From Savagea serpentis (GTDB taxonomy: Bacteria; Bacillota; Bacilli; Bacillales_A; Planococcaceae), in the NCBI RefSeq assembly GCF_015351395.1, contig NZ_JADKPV010000001.1, positions 372,001 through 436,000 on the forward strand: a DNA stretch of 64,000 nucleotides, in the 5' to 3' direction. Below the pieces are notes generated by a model. That model saw only the letters and a list, made by a program, of their open reading frames with translations, ran no database searches and had not been told where the DNA came from. Positions 42,890 through 51,753 of the stretch are shown piece by piece. The translations under genes and the position numbers were made by a program. Numbering within the stretch: position 1 is the stretch's first letter; every line of letters begins with the position of its first letter.

Positions 42890-42970
42890 ATGTTTGGATT
42901 AATGTTAGGTGTCTTTTTACTATCTACTTTATTAACAGCAATTATTGCATTTGAAGTACGCGAAAATTAA
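42890..42970 (+). CDS. 26-residue predicted membrane peptide
   Basis: ATG at 42890 is preceded by GGGAGG at good spacing. The peptide is MFGLMLGVFLLSTLLTAIIA followed by FEVREN: a single hydrophobic helix with a short charged C-terminal tail. TAAAAT at 42849-42854 could be a -10 box and a terminator follows. No family recognised. The start signals and composition look like a genuine small membrane protein, but the length allows chance. Confidence 0.6.
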   Translation: MFGLMLGVFLLSTLLTAIIAFEVREN

Positions 42971-42977
42971 TTTTGAA

Positions 42978-43033
42978 GAGGGTGTTTCCAACAAAGAGGG
43001 TCTTCCTCATCAAGTAGGAAACTCCCTTTTTCT
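42978..43033 (+). terminator. Nested hairpin terminator after the 26-residue gene
   Basis: GGGTGTTTCC pairs (one mismatch) with GGAAACTCCC; its loop holds a second small hairpin GAGG/CCTC. A T-rich tract follows. It isolates the peptide gene from yqeG. Confidence 0.8.
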
Positions 43034-43056
43034 TTTGTTGAAAGAGAGGGATTTCA

Positions 43057-43587
43057 TTGCTTCGACGCTTTACCCCGACCGCTTACACGAAATCATTTCG
43101 TGATATTACGCCAGAACGTTTGCAAGAGCGTGGTATTCGAGCTGTCATTACCGATTTAGATAATACATTAATTGAATGGAACCGCGCGCATGCGACAGAC
43201 GAAGTCATCGCTTGGATTCGCTCGATTGAACGCGCAGGTATTCAGGTCATTTTAATGAGTAATAACAATGAGGAACGAGTGAATATTTTTGCTGAGCCTC
43301 TCGGAGTACGCTATATTGCGCGTGCGAATAAGCCGTTGCAAGGCGCTTATAAAAAAGCACGTCAAATGCTTCAAGTGAAAGATTCAGAAATCGTCTGTGT
43401 CGGTGATCAGTTAATGACGGATATTTTAGGCGCAAATCGCGCGCGATTACAGTCGATTCTCGTATTACCAATTGTCACTTCTGATGCGAAAGCGACGAAA
43501 TTTAATCGGTTCGTAGAAAGTAAAATTATGAAGAAATTAGTCCGTCAAGGATTGCAAGTGAAAGAAGGTCTCGTATGGAACAATTAA
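43057..43587 (+). CDS. yqeG: YqeG family HAD-type phosphatase
   Basis: A 176-residue HAD-superfamily (subfamily IIIA) protein, with the catalytic aspartates D33 and D35 in VITDLDNTLIEW, SNN as motif II, and VGDQLMTDILGANR as motif IV. The substrate is unknown. The start is TTG at 43057 behind AGAGAGGG. It opens the yqeG-yqeM operon, with yqeH overlapping by 13 bases. Confidence 0.93.
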   Translation: MLRRFTPTAYTKSFRDITPERLQERGIRAVITDLDNTLIEWNRAHATDEVIAWIRSIERAGIQVILMSNNNEERVNIFAEPLGVRYIARANKPLQGAYKKARQMLQVKDSEIVCVGDQLMTDILGANRARLQSILVLPIVTSDAKATKFNRFVESKIMKKLVRQGLQVKEGLVWNN

Positions 43588-44672
43588 TATGTATCGGCTG
43601 TGGAGTCGAGATTCAAACAGAAGATAAACAAAAAGAAGGGTATGCTCCTCCTTCTTCACTCGAAAAAGAAGAAGTCATTTGCCAACGTTGCTTCCGTTTA
43701 CGCAACTATAATGAAATTGCACCCGTATCATTAACAGCTGATGACTTTTTGAAAATATTACATTCAATCGGTGAAAAAGATGCATTAATCGTAAAAATGG
43801 TCGACATTTTCGACTTTAACGGAAGCTGGATTGATGGGTTGCATCGATTTGTCGGAAAACAACCAATTTTGCTCATTGCGAACAAAGTGGATGTGTTACC
43901 GAAAGTCGTGAATCGCAATCGCTTAATTCATTGGATGCGTGCAGAAGCGAAACGTCTCGGTTTAAAGCCAGTGGACGTCGCACTCATTTCCGCGCATACA
44001 GGAGAAGGCGTGGAAGAAGCGATGGAACTTATTGAACAACATCGCAAACAGAAAGACGTTTATGTTGTCGGAACGACGAATGTCGGAAAGTCGACATTCA
44101 TTAATAAAATTATCGAAACGGCGACAGGAGAAGGTGAAGTAATTACGACTTCTCATTTCCCTGGGACGACATTAGGCTTAGTTGAAATTCCGTTAGCGGA
44201 CGGTCAGTATATGATCGACACACCAGGCGTAATTAATGATCATCAAATCGTTCATTATTTAAATCCGAAAGAGTTGAGCTTAACGCTTCCGAAAAAAGAA
44301 CTAAAGCCAAAAGTGTATCAGTTGAATGAACAGCAAACGATTTTTATCGGTGGCTTTGCGCGCTTTGACTTTGAACAAGGCTCACGCAATGCATTTACAT
44401 TTTACGTGTCGAATCAAATCCCGCTTCACCGTACAAAATTAGAAAATGCAGATGAACTGTATGACAATCATAAAGGGAAGATGTTGGCTCCCCCTTCTAT
44501 TGAAACGTTAGAAGCGATGCCACCTTTTACAAAATATCAGTATTCGATTAAAGAGCCGACAGATATCGTCATTTCAGGTTTAGGTTGGATTACAGTACAG
44601 CAACCCAATGTTGTCGTATCGGTACATGCACCGAAAGGGATTGCTGTACTCGTTCGTCCATCAATCATTTAA
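43575..44672 (+). CDS. yqeH: Ribosome biogenesis GTPase YqeH
   Basis: A 365-residue circularly permuted GTPase needed for 30S assembly. An N-terminal treble-clef zinc finger (C6, C9, C36, C39) precedes the G domain, whose motifs occur in permuted order: NKVD and SAHTGEG first, then P-loop GTTNVGKST, then DTPG. The C-terminal domain is RNA-binding. It overlaps yqeG by 13 bases. Confidence 0.96.
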   Translation: MEQLICIGCGVEIQTEDKQKEGYAPPSSLEKEEVICQRCFRLRNYNEIAPVSLTADDFLKILHSIGEKDALIVKMVDIFDFNGSWIDGLHRFVGKQPILLIANKVDVLPKVVNRNRLIHWMRAEAKRLGLKPVDVALISAHTGEGVEEAMELIEQHRKQKDVYVVGTTNVGKSTFINKIIETATGEGEVITTSHFPGTTLGLVEIPLADGQYMIDTPGVINDHQIVHYLNPKELSLTLPKKELKPKVYQLNEQQTIFIGGFARFDFEQGSRNAFTFYVSNQIPLHRTKLENADELYDNHKGKMLAPPSIETLEAMPPFTKYQYSIKEPTDIVISGLGWITVQQPNVVVSVHAPKGIAVLVRPSII

Positions 44673-44686
44673 CAGGGGGAAGGACA

Positions 44687-45517
44687 ATGAAGAAATGGTT
44701 TGCGGTCATCGGGGATCCGATTGCACAATCGATGTCACCGACGATGCACGAAGCGTGGCTTCAACAAAATGAAGTGGACGCTTCGTACATTCCGATTCAT
44801 GTGCCAAGAGGGACCGTGGAAGAAGCGGTCCGCAGCTTGAAAACATTAGGTTGTTCAGGTTGGAATGTGACAGTTCCACATAAAGAAGCAATCATTCCAT
44901 ATTTGGATGAGATCGACCCGCTCGCTGAAGCGATGCAAGCGGTAAATACCGTCGTCGTAAAAGAAGGACGACTTCACGGTTACAATACTGATGGAGTCGG
45001 ATTTGTCGCTTCTTTACGAGAGACGTTTCCCGAAGTAGAAGCAGATGCAGAAATCTTAATTGTCGGTGCTGGGGGCGCGGCGAAAGGAATTAGTTACGCT
45101 CTTTGCCGAGATGGGTTTCGCAATATGACGATTGCGAATCGCACGTATGAAACGGCCGAACAGTTAAGTGATCAGTTGAACGCATCTGCGATGACACTTA
45201 GTGAAGCAGAACAACAACTCGCACAATTCGACATTATCGTTCAAACGACATCGGTCGGAATGGTGCATAGTCAAGAAGGAAGTCCACTTGACGTTTCGCG
45301 ATTAAAACGTGGTACAATTGTGGCAGATATTATTTATAACCCTTTGCAGACTGAGCTGATGAAACAAGCGAAAGCATTGGGAGGCAAAACGATGAACGGC
45401 ATTGGAATGTTCGTTCATCAAGGAGCGATTGCATTTCAGCATTGGCTCGATATTCAACCGGATACGGAGCAAATGACTGCACGTATTCGTCAACAACTAG
45501 GAGGCAACTCATGCTAA
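44687..45517 (+). CDS. aroE: Shikimate dehydrogenase
   Basis: A 276-residue NADP enzyme of aromatic amino acid synthesis (3-dehydroshikimate to shikimate). Motifs: AVIGDPIAQSMSPTMHEAW, NVTVPHKEAI, NTDGVGF, the nucleotide loop GAGGAAKG and the C-terminal MFVHQGAIAFQHW. The ATG at 44687 follows GGGGGAAGG; upstream in-frame sequence overlaps yqeH. It overlaps yqeI by 7 bases. Confidence 0.96.
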   Translation: MKKWFAVIGDPIAQSMSPTMHEAWLQQNEVDASYIPIHVPRGTVEEAVRSLKTLGCSGWNVTVPHKEAIIPYLDEIDPLAEAMQAVNTVVVKEGRLHGYNTDGVGFVASLRETFPEVEADAEILIVGAGGAAKGISYALCRDGFRNMTIANRTYETAEQLSDQLNASAMTLSEAEQQLAQFDIIVQTTSVGMVHSQEGSPLDVSRLKRGTIVADIIYNPLQTELMKQAKALGGKTMNGIGMFVHQGAIAFQHWLDIQPDTEQMTARIRQQLGGNSC

Positions 45518-45798
45518 CAGGAAAACAGAAAAGATTTTTACGCAGTAAAGCCCATCATTTGAACCCGATCTTCCAAATTGGAAAAAGTGGGTTAACGGAG
45601 CAGATGATTTTTGAAATAGAAGCGGCACTCGAAGTACGCGAATTGATCAAAGTATCAATGCTTCAAAATTGTGAAGAACCGAAAGAGGACATTCAAGCAA
45701 AATTTGAAGAAGCGGGTATCGAAGTCGCACAACAAATCGGTAATATTTTCGTTTTATATAAAGAGTCAGAAGAGAATAAAATGATTAAATTGCCATAA
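45511..45798 (+). CDS. yqeI: YhbY/YqeI family RNA-binding protein (CRM domain)
   Basis: A 95-residue CRM-domain protein that associates with pre-50S ribosomes. Seen are LTGKQKRFLRSKAHHLNPIFQIGKSGL and the loop ALEVRELIKVSML. The ATG at 45511 overlaps the end of aroE and has TAGGAGG upstream. Confidence 0.95.
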   Translation: MLTGKQKRFLRSKAHHLNPIFQIGKSGLTEQMIFEIEAALEVRELIKVSMLQNCEEPKEDIQAKFEEAGIEVAQQIGNIFVLYKESEENKMIKLP

Positions 45799-45807
45799 GG
45801 AGTTATT

Positions 45808-46386
45808 ATGCGAAGAATAAAAAAAGTAGGCATTTTAGGTGGTACTTTTAATCCACCTCATAATGGACATATTAAAATGGCTCAAACCGTCATGGAAGCC
45901 TTAAAATTAGACGAAGTGCGCTTTATGCCAAATGCGATTGCACCTCATAAGCACGTTCAAGAAGACGTCAGTGCAGATATGCGCTTGCGCATGGTCGAAC
46001 TTATTTGTTGGCCCTACGAACGTTTTTTTCCATTCAATTATGAAATTCGCAAAGGTGGATTATCTTACACGTATGACACGATGAAAGATTTATCAGAAAG
46101 CGAACATTTTACTCATTTTTATTTCATCATCGGTGGCGATATGATCGACACATTGGAAACATGGCATGAAATTGACGCGCTTAGCGAGCTCGTTACATTT
46201 GTTGGTGTCATGCGTCCAGGAACAAAAGGGTTGTCAAAATATCCTGTCGAAATTGTCGAGATGGAGCCTATGGACATTTCGTCTACGATGATTCGCGAAA
46301 AAGTAGCGCGTGGTGAATCGATTTCTCATTTAGTACCACTCGCCATTGAACAAATTATCCGTGAGGAGGGGTTATATGACGTTTGA
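45808..46386 (+). CDS. nadD: Nicotinate-nucleotide adenylyltransferase
   Basis: A 192-residue NadD, making deamido-NAD from nicotinate mononucleotide. The nucleotidyltransferase motifs are G11-GTFNPPHNGH-21 and ISSTMIREK. It overlaps yqeK by 11 bases. Confidence 0.95.
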   Translation: MRRIKKVGILGGTFNPPHNGHIKMAQTVMEALKLDEVRFMPNAIAPHKHVQEDVSADMRLRMVELICWPYERFFPFNYEIRKGGLSYTYDTMKDLSESEHFTHFYFIIGGDMIDTLETWHEIDALSELVTFVGVMRPGTKGLSKYPVEIVEMEPMDISSTMIREKVARGESISHLVPLAIEQIIREEGLYDV

Positions 46387-46945
46387 GGCGATGCAGAAGA
46401 AAGTTGCGACTTACCTCGATGAAAAACGTTATGCCCACGTATTGCGTGTTGTCGAAATGGCAGAAAAATTAGCAGAACGTCATGGTGTATCTGTAGAGCG
46501 AGCGAAAACGGCTGCACTACTACATGATGTTGCGAAAAACATGCCGAAAGAAGAATTGCGTCAAGCGATTGAGCAGTCAGGCCGTGATTTAGAAGTGCTC
46601 ACTTTTCATCATGAACTATGGCATGCAAAAGTCGGCGCTATTATAGCGAGAGACGAATTCGGAATAGAAGAAGAATGCATATTGGATGCGATTCGTTACC
46701 ATACGACGGGACGCGCACAAATGACGAGTTTAGAAATGGTCATCTATTTAGCAGATCTTGTTGAAGAAGGTCGTAATTTTCCAACGGTGGAACAGTTGCG
46801 TCAAGTAGCATTTGATGAAGTATTAGAAAATGCGATGGCCATTGCAATTCGCCATTCAATTCAATTTTTAGCTTCAAAAAGTGTTGCGATTTATCCAGAT
46901 TCATTTGAATGTTACAATGAACATATGTTAAAGAAAGGGAAGTGA
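46376..46945 (+). CDS. yqeK: HD-domain diadenosine tetraphosphatase YqeK
   Basis: A 189-residue HD hydrolase of the YqeK family, which splits Ap4A symmetrically into two ADP. Metal-binding residues: H21, H50-D51 (LLHDVAKNM), the HHELWH segment, RYHTTGR and YLADLVEEGR. ATG at 46376 behind GAGGAGGGG. Confidence 0.94.
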   Translation: MTFEAMQKKVATYLDEKRYAHVLRVVEMAEKLAERHGVSVERAKTAALLHDVAKNMPKEELRQAIEQSGRDLEVLTFHHELWHAKVGAIIARDEFGIEEECILDAIRYHTTGRAQMTSLEMVIYLADLVEEGRNFPTVEQLRQVAFDEVLENAMAIAIRHSIQFLASKSVAIYPDSFECYNEHMLKKGK

Positions 46946-46951
46946 CCAATT

Positions 46952-47293
46952 TTGACATTATTACAATCAGTGTACGAAGCGATCGATAATAAACGAGGAG
47001 AAGATATCATCGTTTTAAACATGGAAGGCATTTCTCCACTCGCGGATCAATTCATTATCACGCATGCAAATTCAGAACGTCAAGTACAAGCGATCGCGCG
47101 TGAAGTGAGCGATGCAGCATCTAAATTAAATCACCATGCGAAACGTCTCGAAGGTTTAGACGGTGGTCGTTGGGTTTTAATTGATTTAGGAGATATTGTC
47201 GTTCACGTCTTTCATCGCGACGAGCGCACGCATTACAATTTAGAAAAATTGTGGCGTGATGCTCCTTTAATGGAAGTTGAGATGAGTCAATGA
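46952..47293 (+). CDS. rsfS: Ribosome silencing factor RsfS
   Basis: A 113-residue RsfS (YqeL), which binds L14 and blocks subunit joining when nutrients fall. The motif VLNMEGISPLADQFIITHANSERQVQAIA and the acidic WVLIDLGDIVVHVFH are typical. The start is TTG at 46952, behind AAGGGAAGTG. It overlaps yqeM by 4 bases. Confidence 0.95.
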   Translation: MTLLQSVYEAIDNKRGEDIIVLNMEGISPLADQFIITHANSERQVQAIAREVSDAASKLNHHAKRLEGLDGGRWVLIDLGDIVVHVFHRDERTHYNLEKLWRDAPLMEVEMSQ

Positions 47294-48021
47294 GTTCGTA
47301 TACAGAATTTGCAACCATCTATGATCGATTGATGGTCACGATTCCGTACGATGAATATGTTACGATGATCGAGCGAGCGAGCCAAACTTCGCTCGCTTCT
47401 TTACATATTTTAGACCTAGGGTGCGGAACGGGGACATTGACCGAAAAGTTAGCAGCACAAGGAGCGCATGTGACAGGCATCGATTTATCGGAACAGATGA
47501 TTGAAATCGCGAAAAATAAAAAAGGCGCTCAAGCTCATTATGAAGTCTGCGCCATGCAAGACTTTCAATTAGAAGAGAAGTACGATCTCATCGTCTGCGC
47601 AATTGACGCGCTCAATTATTTAACGACTTGGGAAGAAGTCGTCACGACATTTGAGCGGGTATATGCGCATTTAAAAGAAGGCGGAACATTTATTTTTGAT
47701 GTGCATAGTTTAGAAAAAATGGCAATTTTATATGAGGAAAGTCCATTTACCTACGACGATGGCGAGGTCGCTTACATTTGGGAAACCGAAGAAGACGAAG
47801 AACCGAATGCCATCATTTCACACCTTGCTTTTTTTGTAGAACAAGAAGAAGGGATCTATCGTCGCTTTGACGAAACGCATCGTCAACAGACATATCCGTA
47901 TGAGCATTATGCGCATGCTTTACAAAATATCGGATTTACGATTGAAATGATCACAGCAGATTGGTCGTTGACACCTCCTAATGAAGAGAGTGAACGTATT
48001 TTTTTCCAAGTGAAAAAGTAA
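47290..48021 (+). CDS. yqeM: SAM-dependent methyltransferase YqeM
   Basis: A 243-residue class I methyltransferase with SAM loop LDLGCGTGTLTEKLAAQG, the acidic VTGIDLSEQMIE and DLIVCAIDALNYL. The substrate is unknown. Last gene of the yqeG operon. A hairpin (48057-48088, AACGAAAAAG/CTTTTTCGTT) follows. Confidence 0.88.
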   Translation: MSSYTEFATIYDRLMVTIPYDEYVTMIERASQTSLASLHILDLGCGTGTLTEKLAAQGAHVTGIDLSEQMIEIAKNKKGAQAHYEVCAMQDFQLEEKYDLIVCAIDALNYLTTWEEVVTTFERVYAHLKEGGTFIFDVHSLEKMAILYEESPFTYDDGEVAYIWETEEDEEPNAIISHLAFFVEQEEGIYRRFDETHRQQTYPYEHYAHALQNIGFTIEMITADWSLTPPNEESERIFFQVKK

Positions 48022-48056
48022 AATCTTTTCATTTATTCAGGTAAAAATAAAAAATG

Positions 48057-48088
48057 AACGAAAAAGCACATGTCGTTTCTTTTTCGTT
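48057..48088 (+). other. Inverted repeat between yqeM and comEA
   Basis: AACGAAAAAG and CTTTTTCGTT form a 10-bp stem. It lacks a T tract after the stem but overlaps a possible -10 (TATAGT, 48088-48093) for comEA, so it may terminate yqeM or regulate comEA. Confidence 0.45.
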
Positions 48089-48131
48089 ATAGTAAAAGTG
48101 ACTCCGTACAGATTCGAAAGCAGGTGACGAA

Positions 48132-48755
48132 ATGTTATCGAAAATTCGAGATGAATGGCGTCACTTTCTTCCTTATATTTTAGCAACTGTTGTCGTTCTT
48201 ATTTTAATTGGTAGGCGTTTTATGACAGCTGACGCTTCATTACCTGTCGCGATGTTCGATGATTCTTCTGAAGAATTTTCGATGGAAGAAGTAGAGAATG
48301 CTTCATTTGATGAACGAGAGGACATTGTCGTTGAAATAAAAGGGGCAGTCGCACGTCCTGGACTGTATGAATTAAAAGAAGGGGCACGTCTCTATGAGGC
48401 GATTCAAAAGTCAGGAGGATTTTTGGAAGAAGCAGATGACCGTCTATTAAATTTAGCGGAGCGATTAGAAGATGAGAGGAGTATTTATGTCCCGTATGAA
48501 GGGGAAATTGAATTTGAAGTCGCTATGGAAACGACAAAGAATTCTTCAGAAGAGAAGGGACAAAAAATTAATATAAATCAAGCGGATGCGAATGAGCTGA
48601 TGCAAATTCCGAATATCGGCCCGAAAAAAGCGGAAGCGATTTTAGAATACCGCGACCGCGTCGGAAAATTTCAAGATGTGCGCGATTTATTAGAAGTGTC
48701 AGGTATCGGTGAGAAAACATTACAAAATATCGAGCCGTTTATTACGGTGAAATGA
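48132..48755 (+). CDS. comEA: Competence DNA receptor ComEA
   Basis: A 207-residue protein with one N-terminal membrane helix (about 12-32), an external linker, a SLBB-type domain (about 62-125, VEIKGAVARPGLYELKEGARLYEAI) and two C-terminal helix-hairpin-helix motifs (about 143-207, LMQIPNIGPKKAEAILEYR and LLEVSGIGEKTLQNI) that bind incoming double-stranded DNA. First gene of comEA-EB-EC. Confidence 0.95.
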   Translation: MLSKIRDEWRHFLPYILATVVVLILIGRRFMTADASLPVAMFDDSSEEFSMEEVENASFDEREDIVVEIKGAVARPGLYELKEGARLYEAIQKSGGFLEEADDRLLNLAERLEDERSIYVPYEGEIEFEVAMETTKNSSEEKGQKININQADANELMQIPNIGPKKAEAILEYRDRVGKFQDVRDLLEVSGIGEKTLQNIEPFITVK

Positions 48756-48770
48756 GAAAGGTGAATCTGT

Positions 48771-49334
48771 ATGGAGCGTATTACGTGGGAGCAATTTTTT
48801 ATGGCCCAAAGCCATTTACTCGCTGTTCGAAGCACTTGTACTCGTCTTTCAGTAGGCGCGACAATCGTGCGAGAAAACCGTATTATTGCAGGGGGATATA
48901 ACGGTTCGATTACCGGGGGAGAACATTGTATCGATGTCGGCTGTTACGTCGTCGACAATCATTGTGTCCGCACGATTCATGCTGAGATCAATGCGTTATT
49001 GCAATGTGCTAAATACGGGAGTCCCGTTCAAGGCGCGACATTATATGTTACGCATTTCCCTTGCTTGCAATGTACGAAGGCGATCGTTCAATCAGGCATT
49101 GAACGCGTTTATTACGCGGAAGATTATAAAAATGATCCGTATGCGAAACAGTTATTTCAAGAAGCGGGTATCGTGACGAAAAAAATTCCGTTTGATGCAC
49201 GCAATGTCGACTTTTTACAAGATGAGAAATTAATATTGATCGAGCAACTATTAGAAAAACTCGAACAGCAAGGAGATGAAACATTGCCTCACTACCGAGA
49301 GCAGGTGGAGCAATTATTCAACTTAAAGAAATAA
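48771..49334 (+). CDS. comEB: ComEB, dCMP deaminase family protein
   Basis: A 187-residue zinc-dependent deaminase. The zinc site is H70-A-E72 (HAEINALL) with P97-C98-LQ-C101. In B. subtilis ComEB is dispensable for DNA uptake but conserved between comEA and comEC. Its last codons overlap the probable true start of comEC. Confidence 0.93.
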   Translation: MERITWEQFFMAQSHLLAVRSTCTRLSVGATIVRENRIIAGGYNGSITGGEHCIDVGCYVVDNHCVRTIHAEINALLQCAKYGSPVQGATLYVTHFPCLQCTKAIVQSGIERVYYAEDYKNDPYAKQLFQEAGIVTKKIPFDARNVDFLQDEKLILIEQLLEKLEQQGDETLPHYREQVEQLFNLKK

Positions 49335-49396
49335 GACCTTTTCATAGTGCCATTGCGATACTATGGGCGGCCATTGCATCGTATGAAGCACTCGAT

Positions 49397-51577
49397 GTGG
49401 TGACCGCCTTTTTAGCATGGTTTCTCATGTACATGTTGCTTAAAATACCGTTCCGTTTATTACTCGTCTATAGTGCGATTTATATCGTGAGCACGATGTA
49501 CTTTCAAACGACGATTCCGAGCGAGCGATTAGACAGTGAACAACTGCTCGAAGTGACGGGCACGAATCAAATAAAAATAGACGGAGATCGTTTGAGAGGG
49601 TTCGTGCAATATGAAGGAGAATTTATTTATGTGACCTATCGAATTTCTTCAGAAGAAGAAAAAATGAGACTCGAGCGATTCCAATGGCAAGATGCAGCGT
49701 TACGATTGCGCTTAGCTCCGTCTGAATTACAAAGGTCGAGCCATCCGTATGCTTTTCAAATGGCGCATTATTTAAAGATGAACCGAGCGAATCATTACGC
49801 CGAAATTATAGAGTTCGTTCATTTAGAAGAGCAAAAGACGTGGCGCAGTACGTTAGAGTCTTGGCGTGAACAGTTACGGAAACAAATTGAGCACATCTTT
49901 CCGCAAGATTTACATTGGGAAGCGAAAGCTTTATTGATCGGAGATAAATCAGACTTTACGACGGAAATTAACGAGCAACTTCAAATTCTCGGCATCTCTC
50001 ATTTATTGGCGATCAGTGGACTACATGTTAGTCTCGTCATGTTACTTATTCGTGGAACCCTTCTACGGTTGCGTATGACGCACGAGACGACGCATTATTT
50101 GTTACTCGTTACTTTGCCACTGTATGCGATAATCGCAGGTGCGAGTCCGTCTGTATTGCGTGCTAGTTTAATGGCTTTTTTCGTCTTATTATTTTTAAAA
50201 CCAGGCAGTAAATTATCGCCGATTGATGCGCTCAGTTACAGTGCAATTGCCTTATTATTCTGGAAGCCGACATTGTTTTACTTTCCGGGATTCCAGCTAT
50301 CGTACGGAGCAGCATTAACGATTATTTTAAGTGCACAACTATTGCGACGCGTAAAGAATCCAGTCGTTCAATTATTCCTCATCTCGCTCTTTACCCAACT
50401 TAGTTTATACCCGATTTTACTCTTCCATTTTTATGAGTTTTCCGTATCCTCGATCGTCATCAATATTTTATATGTACCGATTTATTCCTCTTTCGTTTTA
50501 CCTTCTTATTTAATCATTTTATGTACGTCTTATTTTCTTCCATTATTTAGCGAATGGTACGTAATGATATTCGTTCCGATTCAGCGTTTTCTTTTGCAAG
50601 TGACTGGAATGTTAGCAGAGTTACCTTATCAAATGTGGGTAGGTGGAGCGATTTCTGTAACGGTTATGGGTGGTATTACACTTAGTATTTTATATGCTTT
50701 TATCGCGCTAGAACGCAAACAATGGAAACGAGCGATCTTTATTTTCGTCATTCCTTTTATTTTATTAGAGAGCCGTCCGTATTGGAACGAGGAACTCGTC
50801 GTGACATTTATCGATGTCGGACAAGGCGATAGTATTTTAATTGAGTTGCCTCATCGACAAGGGGTGTATCTCGTCGATGCAGGTGGAGTGTTGCGCTATG
50901 AACAAAAAGAAGCGTGGAAAGAGCGGCAATCGCTATATGAAGTCGGTCGTCAAGTCGTCGTGCCTTTATTGAAAGCGAAGCAAATGACAACGCTTGATAC
51001 TTTATTCGTAACGCATGCCGATAGCGATCATATGGAAGGAGCGGATGAAGTGATGGAGCGGGTACGTACGAAATTGATCGTTTATCCCCCAGGAAGTGAA
51101 CAAAAAGAGTTGATGGCCGAGTTGTTAAATCTCGCAGATGAGCGGAAGGTTGCTCATCAACCGATCACAGCACCGAAACAATGGCAAGTCGGCAAGACGA
51201 CATTTCGCCTATTGTGGCCCCATCAGGATGCAATCATAACAGATGACAATGATCGCTCTCTCGTATTAGAAATCATTCATGGGGAATATACGATTTTATT
51301 AATGGGTGATTTAGAAGAAGAGATGGAGCGACAATTAGCTAAAAACTATGAGAGGCGACCGGGAACGTATGTTTTAAAAGCGGGGCATCACGGGAGTCGC
51401 ACGTCGACGACAGAAGAGTGGGTGCAAGCGACGAGACCTGATGAAGCGGTCATTTCAGCAGGACGTCACAATCGCTACGGGCATCCTCATGAAGAAGTCA
51501 TCGAGCGATTGAAGTCGCATCAGGTGAACATTCGTTCAACCGCTGAAGAAGGGACGATTGAATATCGATTCAAATAA
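49397..51577 (+). CDS. comEC: DNA internalisation channel ComEC/Rec2
   Basis: At least 726 residues. The protein has several membrane helices, the Competence domain (about 170-450; ISHLLAISGLHVSL, YALIAGASPSVLRASLMA-like core) and a C-terminal metallo-beta-lactamase domain (VTFIDVGQGDSILIEL, THADSDHMEG, LKAGHHGS) thought to degrade the non-transported strand. The listed start, GTG at 49397, is the first conventional start in frame but has no good ribosome binding site. The frame stays open upstream through a hydrophobic, protein-like stretch to an AGGTGGAG site at 49303-49310, suggesting the real start is near 49316 on an unusual codon (see findings). Confidence 0.92.
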   Translation: MVTAFLAWFLMYMLLKIPFRLLLVYSAIYIVSTMYFQTTIPSERLDSEQLLEVTGTNQIKIDGDRLRGFVQYEGEFIYVTYRISSEEEKMRLERFQWQDAALRLRLAPSELQRSSHPYAFQMAHYLKMNRANHYAEIIEFVHLEEQKTWRSTLESWREQLRKQIEHIFPQDLHWEAKALLIGDKSDFTTEINEQLQILGISHLLAISGLHVSLVMLLIRGTLLRLRMTHETTHYLLLVTLPLYAIIAGASPSVLRASLMAFFVLLFLKPGSKLSPIDALSYSAIALLFWKPTLFYFPGFQLSYGAALTIILSAQLLRRVKNPVVQLFLISLFTQLSLYPILLFHFYEFSVSSIVINILYVPIYSSFVLPSYLIILCTSYFLPLFSEWYVMIFVPIQRFLLQVTGMLAELPYQMWVGGAISVTVMGGITLSILYAFIALERKQWKRAIFIFVIPFILLESRPYWNEELVVTFIDVGQGDSILIELPHRQGVYLVDAGGVLRYEQKEAWKERQSLYEVGRQVVVPLLKAKQMTTLDTLFVTHADSDHMEGADEVMERVRTKLIVYPPGSEQKELMAELLNLADERKVAHQPITAPKQWQVGKTTFRLLWPHQDAIITDDNDRSLVLEIIHGEYTILLMGDLEEEMERQLAKNYERRPGTYVLKAGHHGSRTSTTEEWVQATRPDEAVISAGRHNRYGHPHEEVIERLKSHQVNIRSTAEEGTIEYRFK

Positions 51578-51613
51578 AAAAATGGTAGTCGAAAATCGAC
51601 ATACCATTTTTTT
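51577..51613. terminator. Bidirectional terminator between comEC and yqzM
   Basis: AAAAATGGTAGTCG pairs with CGACATACCATTTTT around AAAA, with A and T tracts on the two sides. Confidence 0.9.
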
Positions 51614-51614
51614 A

Positions 51615-51753
51615 TTATAGACTTCCAACGAGGTCGATAATTGTAGCAATTACAAAGATACTCGAGAAACCGAGGAAAGCTACTACGAAACCGACAGCTG
51701 AGTCGTTGAAGTCATTGCGTTTACATTGAACGTCTTTTTCAAATTCATTCATT
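51615..51753 (-). pseudogene. yqzM: YqzM-like small membrane protein, apparent frameshift near the start
   Basis: From the ATG at 51753 (behind TAGGAGGTG) the frame reads MNEFEKDVQCK and then hits a stop. One base over, the frame continues as RNDFNDSAVGFVVAFLGF...IIDLVGSL to 51615. The two pieces together match the YqzM family as I know it (start MNxFEKxVQxKRND, one membrane helix, about 44 residues, next to comEC/holA). An extra A in a run of four breaks it. Alternatively, translation could begin at the ATG at 51749, four bases downstream, giving a 44-residue protein with an altered first ten residues. Sequencing error is possible. Confidence 0.7.

Noticed and set aside
48022-48131. ComK-type AT boxes upstream of comEA
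   Set aside because: AAAA and TTTT tracts exist but I could not fit the two-box AAAA-N5-TTTT spacing, so no ComK site is claimed.
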